Origin: CAYGZQ01 sp964354375 [NCBI: uncultured Planctomycetota bacterium]
Lineage (GTDB): Bacteria > JAJVIF01 > JAPKYR01
NCBI GenBank assembly: GCA_964354375.1
Contig: CAYGZQ010000064.1
Span: 1 to 13,434, forward strand
Reading direction: 5' to 3'
Length of the DNA: 13,434 nt
Numbering within the stretch: the stretch's first letter is position 1; each line of letters begins with the position of its first letter. The notes under the pieces are model-generated. The model did not search any database, was not told the origin of the DNA, and saw only the letters and a list, made by a program, of their open reading frames with translations. This document shows, piece after piece, positions 6,451 to 13,141 of the stretch. A program made the translations under genes and the position numbers.

Positions 6451-7374
6451 TTACCTGGCGTCCTTGCGCTCGACGATGCAGCAGGACTCGGTGACATCGC
6501 GCGACTTGAGGTACTGGAGAAGCTCATCCCCAATGTCGATGGCCTCTGCAGCGTGCGAAAGCGCCCTTCTTGACGACAGAAGCACGGCCAGCGCGATTGT
6601 CACGATCGGCGTCTCCGTCTCCCTTCCCTTGCGATCAGTGACGACCACGCTTCCTCTCGAGAGGTCGGACACTTCATAGAATCCTGCCGCCATCTCGTCG
6701 AACGCGTCGACTATCTTTTCGGCGATGGCCGGAGCCAGTTTCTCGCTTGTGATGAGTACGAAATCGTCGTTGCCGAGGTGCGCGAGGAAATTCTGGGGAT
6801 GCGGATTCTCGTCGAGGACCCGTTTCATCAGGTCGCCTACCGCCGCGAGCATGCGGTCGCCCTTCGAGTACGAGTAGGCCTTGTTGTAGCTCTTGAACTG
6901 GTTGAGGTCGGCGAAAACGAGGCCGAAACGCTCTCCGGTGTTTATCCGTGCCCTCAATTCGCTCTCAAAGGCGGCGGTGCCGGGAAGGCTGGTTACAGGG
7001 TTTCGCTCAGCCGAAGGACGGCGTCCTGACAGTATCTCCCTGACCTTCCGGACGAGAAGCTCCGGGTCTAGATCGTACTCGTCGCCGTGCCGGGGAATGA
7101 CGAGATATTCGATGCCCTCGGGAATATCGATCTCGTCCGCGACGAGCAAAAGTGTTCTGTTCTGCACATCCTCTTCGCTGTCCGGCAGCCCCGTGGAGTC
7201 GGCTATGAGAAGTCCTGCGCGGTCCGTAGGTTCATCTTCAATCGGAACACCGTCGAGCCTCAGAACAGTCTCGACCAGTTCGCTCAAGGTCTCGTCTGAA
7301 ATCGAGAGCCTGACAACTGAGCCGATATGCTCGACGAGAGGAGCGGAGCTGTCCGGATTCGCGGATGGAGTCAT
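6451..7374 (-). CDS. Receiver-like plus GGDEF domain protein with degenerate active-site signature
   Basis: This is a 307-residue cytoplasmic protein. The C-terminal half (about 125-295) is a GGDEF (diguanylate cyclase) domain, with NPVTSLPGTAAFE at its start and FADLNQFKSYNKAYSYSKGD (154-173) carrying metal-site D156. The signature loop reads GNDDF (201-205) instead of GG[D/E]EF. No RxxD inhibitory site is visible before it. The changed second Gly and Glu suggest weak or no cyclase activity, so it may instead bind nucleotide or protein partners. Residues 15-115 alternate strands and helices like a response-regulator receiver, with D59 in LLIADSTG at the usual phosphoacceptor place, but the conserved Lys of the last strand is not obvious. 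The start ATG overlaps the phosphatase stop by four bases (ATGA), so translation is probably coupled and the two proteins probably act together. The domain call is secure; the activity is uncertain. Confidence 0.85.
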   Translation of the reverse strand: MTPSANPDSSAPLVEHIGSVVRLSISDETLSELVETVLRLDGVPIEDEPTDRAGLLIADSTGLPDSEEDVQNRTLLLVADEIDIPEGIEYLVIPRHGDEYDLDPELLVRKVREILSGRRPSAERNPVTSLPGTAAFESELRARINTGERFGLVFADLNQFKSYNKAYSYSKGDRMLAAVGDLMKRVLDENPHPQNFLAHLGNDDFVLITSEKLAPAIAEKIVDAFDEMAAGFYEVSDLSRGSVVVTDRKGRETETPIVTIALAVLLSSRRALSHAAEAIDIGDELLQYLKSRDVTESCCIVERKDAR

Positions 7375-9995
7375 TGGTTCTCCTCCAAGATGCGCACTGC
7401 GTTTAGTTCACCGCGGTCCTCATCGACCCACAGATGGTCCGACTGGTGTCGCATGAGGAGGAAGCCTCGACCTTTGTCCTCGAGAATCTTCTCGGGTCTG
7501 AGATGAGAGGTGGTCACGCGTTCGTTAAGCCTGCCGCCCTCGTCGCGGACCCGTATATGGATATGCCGGGGGGAACGATTCAGCCTGATCTCGATCAACC
7601 CGCGCCCGTCGAGGCGGTTGCCGTGTTCATGAGCGTTCTTGATCGCCTCGTCCAGAAGCACCCGCACCGCGTTGAAATCGTCGACCGCGTAATCGCCCTT
7701 CTTCACCCAGGACAACGACTTTTTCAAGAGCTTCTCGCGCTCGTCGCCGGGCAGACTGAGCGACCAGTCGGGGTCAGGATCGTGCGCCGCGACAACCAGG
7801 CTCCAGTCGTCCCGCGCAAGATCGTCCGCCGCGAACTCACCGACCGAACTCAGAATGCACTCAAAGAGTGCCCGGGCCGGAAGATGGCGATTCTCCTCCA
7901 CACAACCGATCAGTCCCGATTCTCCCCACACCTTACCCGCCTCATTGCGAATGCCGAGAAGACCATCCGAGGCCCAGACGAGTTTGTCGCCCGGTTTGAA
8001 GGCGAACTCGATCTCCTCGAGCCCGGCGTCCGGGAACAGTCCCAGCGGAAGGCCCTCGGGATCAAGTTTCTCGATCTCGCCGTCCAGTCCGATTCTTATG
8101 AGCCAGGGAGCGCCTGCGCGGGAGAATCGACCCAACTGCGCTTTCTCATCCAGATGCAGCCCGATCAGGGTGGTGAAGATACCGGGCGAGGTTTTCGTCT
8201 CGATCTCGTGCAGCTTCTCATTGATCTCGGCTAGTGCCTGAGACGTGTTATCGATGTCGTGGGGGAGCTCGGCGAGGAGCTGTCGGATGAAGATCATGGA
8301 CCATGCGATCGAGGGGCCGCGACCCGCGACGTCCGCCGCCCAGACGTCGAGACGACCGTCGGACGGGCTTCTCACCATCAGGACATCGCCTGCGAGCTCG
8401 CCGGCCGGCTGCAGGTGTGCCCAGTAGACCAGGTTTCCCGAGCGCTTGTAGCGGGGGGTCAATTTCTGCTGGAGCATTCTCGCTCGAGCGGACTCGGCCT
8501 CGGCGATCGACTCTATCTTGAGACTTCTTTCGTATTCTCGGGCTGTTGACAGGCAGTCGGCCGCGGTCCTGGCGAATATCGCCAGAACATCGGCGCACTC
8601 GGGCGATGATGCAAACCGTGCCGGGCAGAGGAACAGGCAGATTCCCTGGAGCCTCCCCGACATCTCGAGGGGCAGGACTCCCAAAGCCTGGTTTTCAGCG
8701 GGCTCGAAGCCCGGAGGAGGGAGTCGACCTGCGAGGACCGACTTAAGCTCGTGCGCGGACAGGAGCACAGCCTTTCTGCTTCTCAGCGGTATCGTCACGA
8801 TCGCCGGCAACCTCGCCCCTTTGCGGTAATGCTCGATCTCATCGTCGGTGAGATCGAGCCACGCAAGCGGGGTCCATGTCGCGCTTCCGGTCGCCGAGGT
8901 CGGGCTCGCAAGAAGGATGGCGCGTTTTCCGCCCGCGACATCCAGAAGGGTTTCCAGTACCAGTTCGCCCGTGTCGCGATAGCTGGATCCCCAGGATGTC
9001 TCGCGGCTGAGGGCGAGGATGTCCTTGATGCACCTGTTGACGTTGCCGATTCGCTCGGCGCCGCTGACCCGGTCCAGTGCCAGCGCGCAATCGGCCGAGG
9101 CCACACGGCTCAGGGAAAGCTCCAGGAGCCCGGGATGGTCCGCGCTCACCAGAAGCAAGACCAGAAGCCCGTCCGCCTCCCTGGGTCGCACCGGGATAGC
9201 GCATCCGGAGAGAGTCGACTTGACCTCGATCCCGATGAGCGACCTGAATCCCGATGGAAGCTCGTTCTCGCGAACCCACGCGGCGTCGCCGATGTTGAAG
9301 GCCTCCTCCAGCTTCTCGGGAAGGGGCTCATCGAGCACTGATGGCGGGACGTCCTCGTCGAGGACCTCGACCGATTTGACGGTAAGCCCGTCCGGGGTCT
9401 CGGTCCATACGCCTACCGCGAGCACATTCTCGAAAAGGCCCTTGAGGACGCCGGGAAGCCCCTCGATCACTTCGGTGCGCGTCTCAGCCGCGTTAAGGTG
9501 AGCGGTGAGGGACAGAATCGCGTCGAAATGTCCCAGCACATAAGCGGTGTGACGGCTTTCGGCGCCGATAATTTCATCGTATACCTGCAGGTAAAGTGAC
9601 AGAATCTGCGCCCTGAGAGGGGAATTGAAGAACTCGCTTAGGGCGGACAGGATTTCGTCGGACTCAGGACTGTCCTCCTCCATCTCAAGGTGCGGCAGAA
9701 TGAACTGCGGAAACGCCTCCTCGATCGCCAGGAGGTCCTCGTAAGAGGCTGCGGAGCTTATCCAGTCGTAAAGAAGGCGCCGGACCACGTTCTCGAATTT
9801 CGTGTAGTCGGCGCCCTGAAGAAGGTTCGCCAGTACTTCGAATCCCAGCCTTGCGCGGTTGACCGCCTCATCCTGGGGCTCGTCGGTGTCGGGAATCAGG
9901 TCGTTAGCCCTCAGAAACCTGACCCATCGCTCCGCGAACTCGTCGAGCCCGGCGCGAAGGGTCTCAGCCAGCTTGAAACGCACCTGTGAACCCAT
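7371..9995 (-). CDS. SpoIIE/RsbU-type PP2C phosphatase fused to an RsbW-like ATPase domain
   Basis: This 874-residue soluble regulator has four recognisable parts. Residues 1-165 are helical and resemble the N-terminal domain of RsbR/RsbU-type stress regulators (weak resemblance). About 165-485 look like two GAF-type sensor domains. About 515-737 are a SpoIIE/PP2C Ser/Thr phosphatase: AGELAGDVLMV (531-541), DVAGRG (555-560), AGAPWLIRI, GLPLGLF, ASDGLLGIRN (675-684, D677) and RDDWSLVVA (728-736). The metal-binding Asp residues are present, but the usual DxSGHG has Arg for His. About 755-872 are an anti-sigma-kinase-like ATPase with an N box LLDEAIKNAHEHGN (780-793), RVRDEGG (815-821) and KGRGFLLM (841-848). 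Phosphatase and kinase-like activities are normally on separate partner-switching proteins. No STAS anti-anti-sigma target is in the window. GAGG stands 7 nt before the ATG. It probably belongs to one operon with the cyclophilin gene 66 nt upstream and the GGDEF gene downstream. Confidence 0.9.
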   Translation of the reverse strand: MGSQVRFKLAETLRAGLDEFAERWVRFLRANDLIPDTDEPQDEAVNRARLGFEVLANLLQGADYTKFENVVRRLLYDWISSAASYEDLLAIEEAFPQFILPHLEMEEDSPESDEILSALSEFFNSPLRAQILSLYLQVYDEIIGAESRHTAYVLGHFDAILSLTAHLNAAETRTEVIEGLPGVLKGLFENVLAVGVWTETPDGLTVKSVEVLDEDVPPSVLDEPLPEKLEEAFNIGDAAWVRENELPSGFRSLIGIEVKSTLSGCAIPVRPREADGLLVLLLVSADHPGLLELSLSRVASADCALALDRVSGAERIGNVNRCIKDILALSRETSWGSSYRDTGELVLETLLDVAGGKRAILLASPTSATGSATWTPLAWLDLTDDEIEHYRKGARLPAIVTIPLRSRKAVLLSAHELKSVLAGRLPPPGFEPAENQALGVLPLEMSGRLQGICLFLCPARFASSPECADVLAIFARTAADCLSTAREYERSLKIESIAEAESARARMLQQKLTPRYKRSGNLVYWAHLQPAGELAGDVLMVRSPSDGRLDVWAADVAGRGPSIAWSMIFIRQLLAELPHDIDNTSQALAEINEKLHEIETKTSPGIFTTLIGLHLDEKAQLGRFSRAGAPWLIRIGLDGEIEKLDPEGLPLGLFPDAGLEEIEFAFKPGDKLVWASDGLLGIRNEAGKVWGESGLIGCVEENRHLPARALFECILSSVGEFAADDLARDDWSLVVAAHDPDPDWSLSLPGDEREKLLKKSLSWVKKGDYAVDDFNAVRVLLDEAIKNAHEHGNRLDGRGLIEIRLNRSPRHIHIRVRDEGGRLNERVTTSHLRPEKILEDKGRGFLLMRHQSDHLWVDEDRGELNAVRILEENQ

Positions 9996-10061
9996 GAAGA
10001 AACCTCACCGCTTCAATCGTGGGCTTGCATCCCCCTTGTCGCCGAAAAAGGCTCAGCAGGA

Positions 10062-10889
10062 TTAACCCGCTTCCACCCACGCGCGGACAATCTTGTCGGT
10101 CGGCGCCCCCTCGATCGGCCCGCCACCGGTGTAGTTGACCGATAGTGACAGATTCACGTCGAGACCCTCGACGATCTGGCCGAACACGGTGTACTGGCCA
10201 TCCAGCCCGCTGCCGCTTGTGTCCGTATGGACCAGGTAGAACTGGCTACCGGATGAGCGGCGTTCGCGATTGACCTGGTCAGGCAGCCTTGCTGCGGCAA
10301 CACTGCCGGCCTTGTGAGGAAGCTTTATCTCAGCGGGGAGCGTGTACTCGGGTCCGCCTTCGCCCGTGCCCAGTGGATCGCCGCCCTGGCTCATGAAACC
10401 CCTGATCACGCGGTGGAATTTCAACCCGTCAAAGAAGCCCTCCTGGGCAAGCTTCACGAAGTTGGCGCTGTGAATGGGCGCTTCATCCGGAAAAACCCGC
10501 ATCTTGATGATCCCTTTCGTGGTCTCGAAAACGACCACCGCGTGCTTCAGCAGCGCGATCTCTTCGGTCGTGATCTTCGCCGGAGGCCATGTAGCGTAGT
10601 GCCCGAAAATATCTTCGGGAATTCCTTTGCTCTCGGTCATTGGATTCTCTCCTTCACCGGTCGATCCGACAGTTCCCTCGGGGGAAACCGGAGACACAGC
10701 GGATTCCCCTTCAACGGGAGAAGTCACCGCGGTCTCGCCCTCGACCGGGCTTTCCTGCTTGGGGGTATTTCCCTGCTCGATGCGCGGCTCAAGCTCCTTG
10801 GGATTTTTCGGAGTCGAGGACGGGCATGCTGTCAGCAGGAGACAGACGAAGGAAATAAGAACGACGGCTATCAGCGTGATATTTCTCAT
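10062..10889 (-). CDS. Lipoprotein cyclophilin-type peptidyl-prolyl cis-trans isomerase
   Basis: This 275-residue exported foldase catalyses cis-trans isomerisation of Xaa-Pro bonds. It begins with a lipoprotein signal peptide ending in LLTAC (Cys22), so the mature protein should be anchored to a membrane on the periplasmic side. Residues 25-100 are a linker with the imperfect repeat SPVEGE[TS]AV. The cyclophilin domain (about 115-273) shows FHRVIRGFMSQGGDPLGTG (158-176) with the catalytic Arg160, and GSQFYLV (214-220) followed by GLDGQYTVFG (228-237). All core motifs are intact. The frame is open far upstream, but the true start is ATG 10889: it has AGAGGA at good spacing and sits directly before the signal peptide. 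It has its own extended -10 promoter. The downstream phosphatase gene starts 66 nt away on the same strand and may be cotranscribed. Confidence 0.93.
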   Translation of the reverse strand: MRNITLIAVVLISFVCLLLTACPSSTPKNPKELEPRIEQGNTPKQESPVEGETAVTSPVEGESAVSPVSPEGTVGSTGEGENPMTESKGIPEDIFGHYATWPPAKITTEEIALLKHAVVVFETTKGIIKMRVFPDEAPIHSANFVKLAQEGFFDGLKFHRVIRGFMSQGGDPLGTGEGGPEYTLPAEIKLPHKAGSVAAARLPDQVNRERRSSGSQFYLVHTDTSGSGLDGQYTVFGQIVEGLDVNLSLSVNYTGGGPIEGAPTDKIVRAWVEAG

Positions 10890-10926
10890 ATCAATTCCTC
10901 TCTTCCCAGGACTGTAGGTCGGATGC

Positions 10927-10935
10927 ATTATACCA
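10927..10935 (-). promoter_or_regulatory. Extended -10 promoter for the cyclophilin gene
   Basis: The minus strand reads TGGTATAAT, a perfect TATAAT preceded by TG. No good -35 box lies 16-18 nt upstream; that place falls between the arms of the inverted repeat GGTCCGCTCC/GGAGCGGACC. Transcription would start near 10920, about 30 nt before ATG 10889. Whether the inverted repeat binds a regulator or is just a dispersed repeat cannot be told from one copy. Confidence 0.6.
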
Positions 10936-10938
10936 GAT

Positions 10939-11060
10939 GGTCCGCTCCAAAAGACAGAGTCGCGACAGAAATGGAGCGGACCGTGGGGTGGTTCCGAACC
11001 GACCGCTCGCTCACGCTCGCGGCTCTGAAGGACGGAGCCGCGACAGCAACGGAGTGAACC
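10939..11060. repeat. Hairpin-rich repeat block between divergent genes
   Basis: A perfect 10-bp inverted repeat GGTCCGCTCC/GGAGCGGACC (10939-10948/10973-10982) and a perfect 8-bp hairpin CGCGGCTC/GAGCCGCG (11018-11025/11035-11042) lie side by side. Two 32-nt direct repeats (10951-10982 and 11029-11060) match at 25 of 32 positions by hand alignment. Their shared core is GCGACAG, then A at four positions later, ending GGAG and ACC. The block fills most of the gap between the cyclophilin and sigma-factor genes. It looks like a second dispersed-repeat family rather than a coding region. Confidence 0.55.
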
Positions 11061-11132
11061 TGATATCATTTCTGGCACCTCAACTGAAACATTTTGCGCT
11101 TTTCGCTTGTATGTCCGTATAGAAGACGAAGC

Positions 11133-11708
11133 ATGGTCATGGATGCCGGAACCGGTCAGCGCGAGATCGAAATGATCCGACGAGCGCGGCTCGGAGATGA
11201 GTACGCATTGGGCGCGCTTGTCGATACACATGCCCCCGCGTTGATCGGCTATATCGCTCGTCTGGTCAAAGACATGCATGAGGCCGAGGACATCGCCCAG
11301 GAGACCTTCATCCGTGCGTTCGATCATCTGGACAGATTCGATCCGCACCGCCCCTTCCATCCATGGCTTTTCAGGATCGGAAGAAACCTTGCGCTCAACT
11401 ACTTGTCCAGTCGCACGGGGAAAGAGCGCAGGGAGACTGAGGCCATCGAGAAGCGTCACGAGATCGGGACCTCTGCCGGGCCCGAAGCCGCTCTTGAATC
11501 GAGCGAACGTCGCAGAGAAGTGGAGAAGGCGCTCAGCATCCTTCCGGCGCATTTTCGGGAGGTGCTGCACCTTCGCTATATGGAAGACCTGGAGTATGAC
11601 GCCATCGCGGCAGCGCTCGAGCTTCCTGTCGGTACAGTGAAGACATGGATTCACAGAGCGAAGAAAGCCTTCCTGAGCGAGGCCGAGTCGGCGGGCCTTG
11701 ATTTCTGA
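11133..11708 (+). CDS. ECF-type RNA polymerase sigma factor
   Basis: This 191-residue protein is a group IV (extracytoplasmic function) sigma factor that directs RNA polymerase to a specific set of promoters. Region 2 spans about 25-95, with EAEDIAQETFIRAF (50-63) and HPWLFRIGRN (76-85). After a short linker, region 4 spans about 125-180, with LPAHFREVLHLRYMEDLEYD (137-156) and VGTVKTWIHRAKKAF (166-180), the -35-binding helix-turn-helix. The length is typical. ATG 11133 was chosen over the longer frame from 11094; ATG 11139 is also possible, and neither has a strong ribosome binding site. The next gene, 18 nt downstream, encodes a matching anti-sigma factor, so the pair is very likely one switch. 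I could not identify a convincing GGAAC/CGTC-type self-regulated promoter upstream. Confidence 0.95.
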   Translation: MVMDAGTGQREIEMIRRARLGDEYALGALVDTHAPALIGYIARLVKDMHEAEDIAQETFIRAFDHLDRFDPHRPFHPWLFRIGRNLALNYLSSRTGKERRETEAIEKRHEIGTSAGPEAALESSERRREVEKALSILPAHFREVLHLRYMEDLEYDAIAAALELPVGTVKTWIHRAKKAFLSEAESAGLDF

Positions 11709-11726
11709 TGGAGTCGAGGAACAACT

Positions 11727-12371
11727 ATGAGCGGTCTGTTTCAGAAATCCGAAGACATATGCGCCGAATTCCTGGACAGAATTGAGGATTTCCTCGCCGG
11801 GACCCTTCCGGAGGATGTTCAGATCAGGATCGAGAAGCACAGGATCGAGTGCCCCCGTTGCATAAAGGCCCTGGTCGAAGAGGAGAGGGTGCAGTCGCTG
11901 ATGTCGAGAGTCCCGGCGATTGAAGCTCCAGCAGACTTCCGCGACCGGGTTCTGAGAGCATGGCGCCTGAAACGCGACATGGTGACTCGGACTTTCCCCG
12001 TCGCCACGGTGAAGCGGCTGCAGATCCTGTTGGGCGCGATCCTGGTTGTGCTTCTTCTCCTGCCGATGGCGCGCGAATCGCTGTTCGTCGCGGCGAAGAG
12101 CCTGGAGGGAGCGATGGATCGGCTTCCGGCGGAGTACGGTAAGGGTCTCGAGATATCGTTCACCCTCCCCACTCTATCGGAGGTCGGCATCTATTTCCAG
12201 CTTTGGCAGGCGAAGCTGTTCGAGTTCATGGGCAACCTGGGATCGTCCCTGGCGGACTGGACCGGATGGCTCTGGGCGGCCCTGGTCCTGCTACTCGTGC
12301 TTGCGGTTGTGAATTTCAGATGGCTGAGGTCAAGACTTCTGTCCGCACCCGAAAGGGAGTGGAGGAAGTAA
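11727..12371 (+). CDS. Membrane zinc-finger anti-sigma factor (ZAS type)
   Basis: The N-terminal cytoplasmic part of this 214-residue protein should bind and hold the sigma factor encoded just upstream. The anti-sigma signature HxxxCxxC is present as HRIECPRC (H38, C42, C45). Two hydrophobic segments follow: LLGAILVVLLLL (about 99-113) and WLWAALVLLLVLAVVNF (about 181-197). Between them, about 65 residues may face the outside and sense the signal. The C-terminus is basic. GAGG lies 7 nt before the ATG. ZAS proteins release their sigma factor after redox change or regulated proteolysis; which applies here cannot be seen. Confidence 0.9.
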   Translation: MSGLFQKSEDICAEFLDRIEDFLAGTLPEDVQIRIEKHRIECPRCIKALVEEERVQSLMSRVPAIEAPADFRDRVLRAWRLKRDMVTRTFPVATVKRLQILLGAILVVLLLLPMARESLFVAAKSLEGAMDRLPAEYGKGLEISFTLPTLSEVGIYFQLWQAKLFEFMGNLGSSLADWTGWLWAALVLLLVLAVVNFRWLRSRLLSAPEREWRK

Positions 12372-12427
12372 CAGATTCGTGATGTTTCGGTCGGAGTGCA
12401 GGGAGAGAGAACCGGCGAGGTGTAGAA

Positions 12428-13141
12428 ATGGCAAAAAAAAGAGGACACCAGAATAAGCGATGCGGGCGCATGTCCTGGGTGTCGAGAACTCTTCCCGTAT
12501 TCGTGTCGATGATCTTCGCGGTCGTGTTTTTCGCACTCCCCGCGCACGCGCAGGCGATGGGTCAGAACAAGGCCGGCGAAGGCCTCGCGGTCTTCATCCT
12601 CGCGGTTGTCGTTCTTGCGGTCCCGGTCATCATTGCGTTCGCGGGATTCAGCCTGCTTCTCCACGGACTGTTTCCCGAGAAAGTGGAATGGACCGGCGAG
12701 ATCGCAAGGCGCATTCCGTGGGGGAGTTTCTTCCTGGGGCTTGTGGTCACGCTGGTCCTCCTGTTTCTCGTGGCGCTGCTTGGCAATGCGGGGGGCGTGG
12801 GCGGGCTCTTCGCGGTCCTGATTTTGCTGGCCTTTCTTGTCATGTTCGTGGGCTTTGGGAAAGCCGCCGTGATCGAATTGGCGGGTGAGATGGTCGATCC
12901 GTCTGCGTCCGGAATCCGCAGGGCCATCCTGGGAGCAACTTCGCTCTATGCGCTCTTGATGGTACCCATTCTCGGCATGATCCTGCTGGCGGGGATCGGA
13001 TTCATGGGGCTCGGTGCGGCGATGCTCAGCTACAGGCCGCCGAGAATCTCGGGGAGTCCGATAAGCGCTCACGATCCGGATTACCAATATCCAATACCCG
13101 AGCCGCCGCCGAGTGATCCCGGCGAACTGCCCGGGCGGTAG
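12428..13141 (+). CDS. Polytopic membrane protein with Pro-rich tail, third gene of the sigma unit
   Basis: I do not recognise a named family with confidence in this 237-residue protein. It has a basic start, a long hydrophobic signal-like segment ending in AHAQA (39-43), and then about four membrane segments (about 52-80, 98-118, 124-146, 166-198). The Gly-rich pattern LGAT, VPILG and GIGFMGLGAAML near the end is reminiscent of the membrane domain seen in some bactofilin-associated proteins, but this is only a resemblance. The tail (200-237) is polar and Pro-rich (PEPPPSDPGELPGR). GAGG stands 7 nt before the ATG, and the gene follows the anti-sigma gene by 56 nt, so cotranscription is likely. 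Its last 14 codons, including the stop, lie in a repeat that occurs again downstream, so the tail may have been acquired with the repeat. Confidence 0.75.
   Translation: MAKKRGHQNKRCGRMSWVSRTLPVFVSMIFAVVFFALPAHAQAMGQNKAGEGLAVFILAVVVLAVPVIIAFAGFSLLLHGLFPEKVEWTGEIARRIPWGSFFLGLVVTLVLLFLVALLGNAGGVGGLFAVLILLAFLVMFVGFGKAAVIELAGEMVDPSASGIRRAILGATSLYALLMVPILGMILLAGIGFMGLGAAMLSYRPPRISGSPISAHDPDYQYPIPEPPPSDPGELPGR

Noticed and set aside
11074-11099. Sigma-54 promoter upstream of the ECF sigma gene (TGGCAC and TTGC)
   Set aside because: The two half-sites are much too far apart for a -24/-12 promoter.
11094-11123. Sigma-70 promoter TTGCGC/TATAGA upstream of the ECF sigma gene
   Set aside because: The spacing is acceptable, but transcription would begin almost at ATG 11133, leaving no leader. 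The boxes are weak.
10890-11840. Upstream extension of the cyclophilin reading frame
   Set aside because: It would run antisense through the sigma-factor gene and start inside the anti-sigma gene. The lipoprotein signal peptide with its own ribosome binding site begins at 10889.
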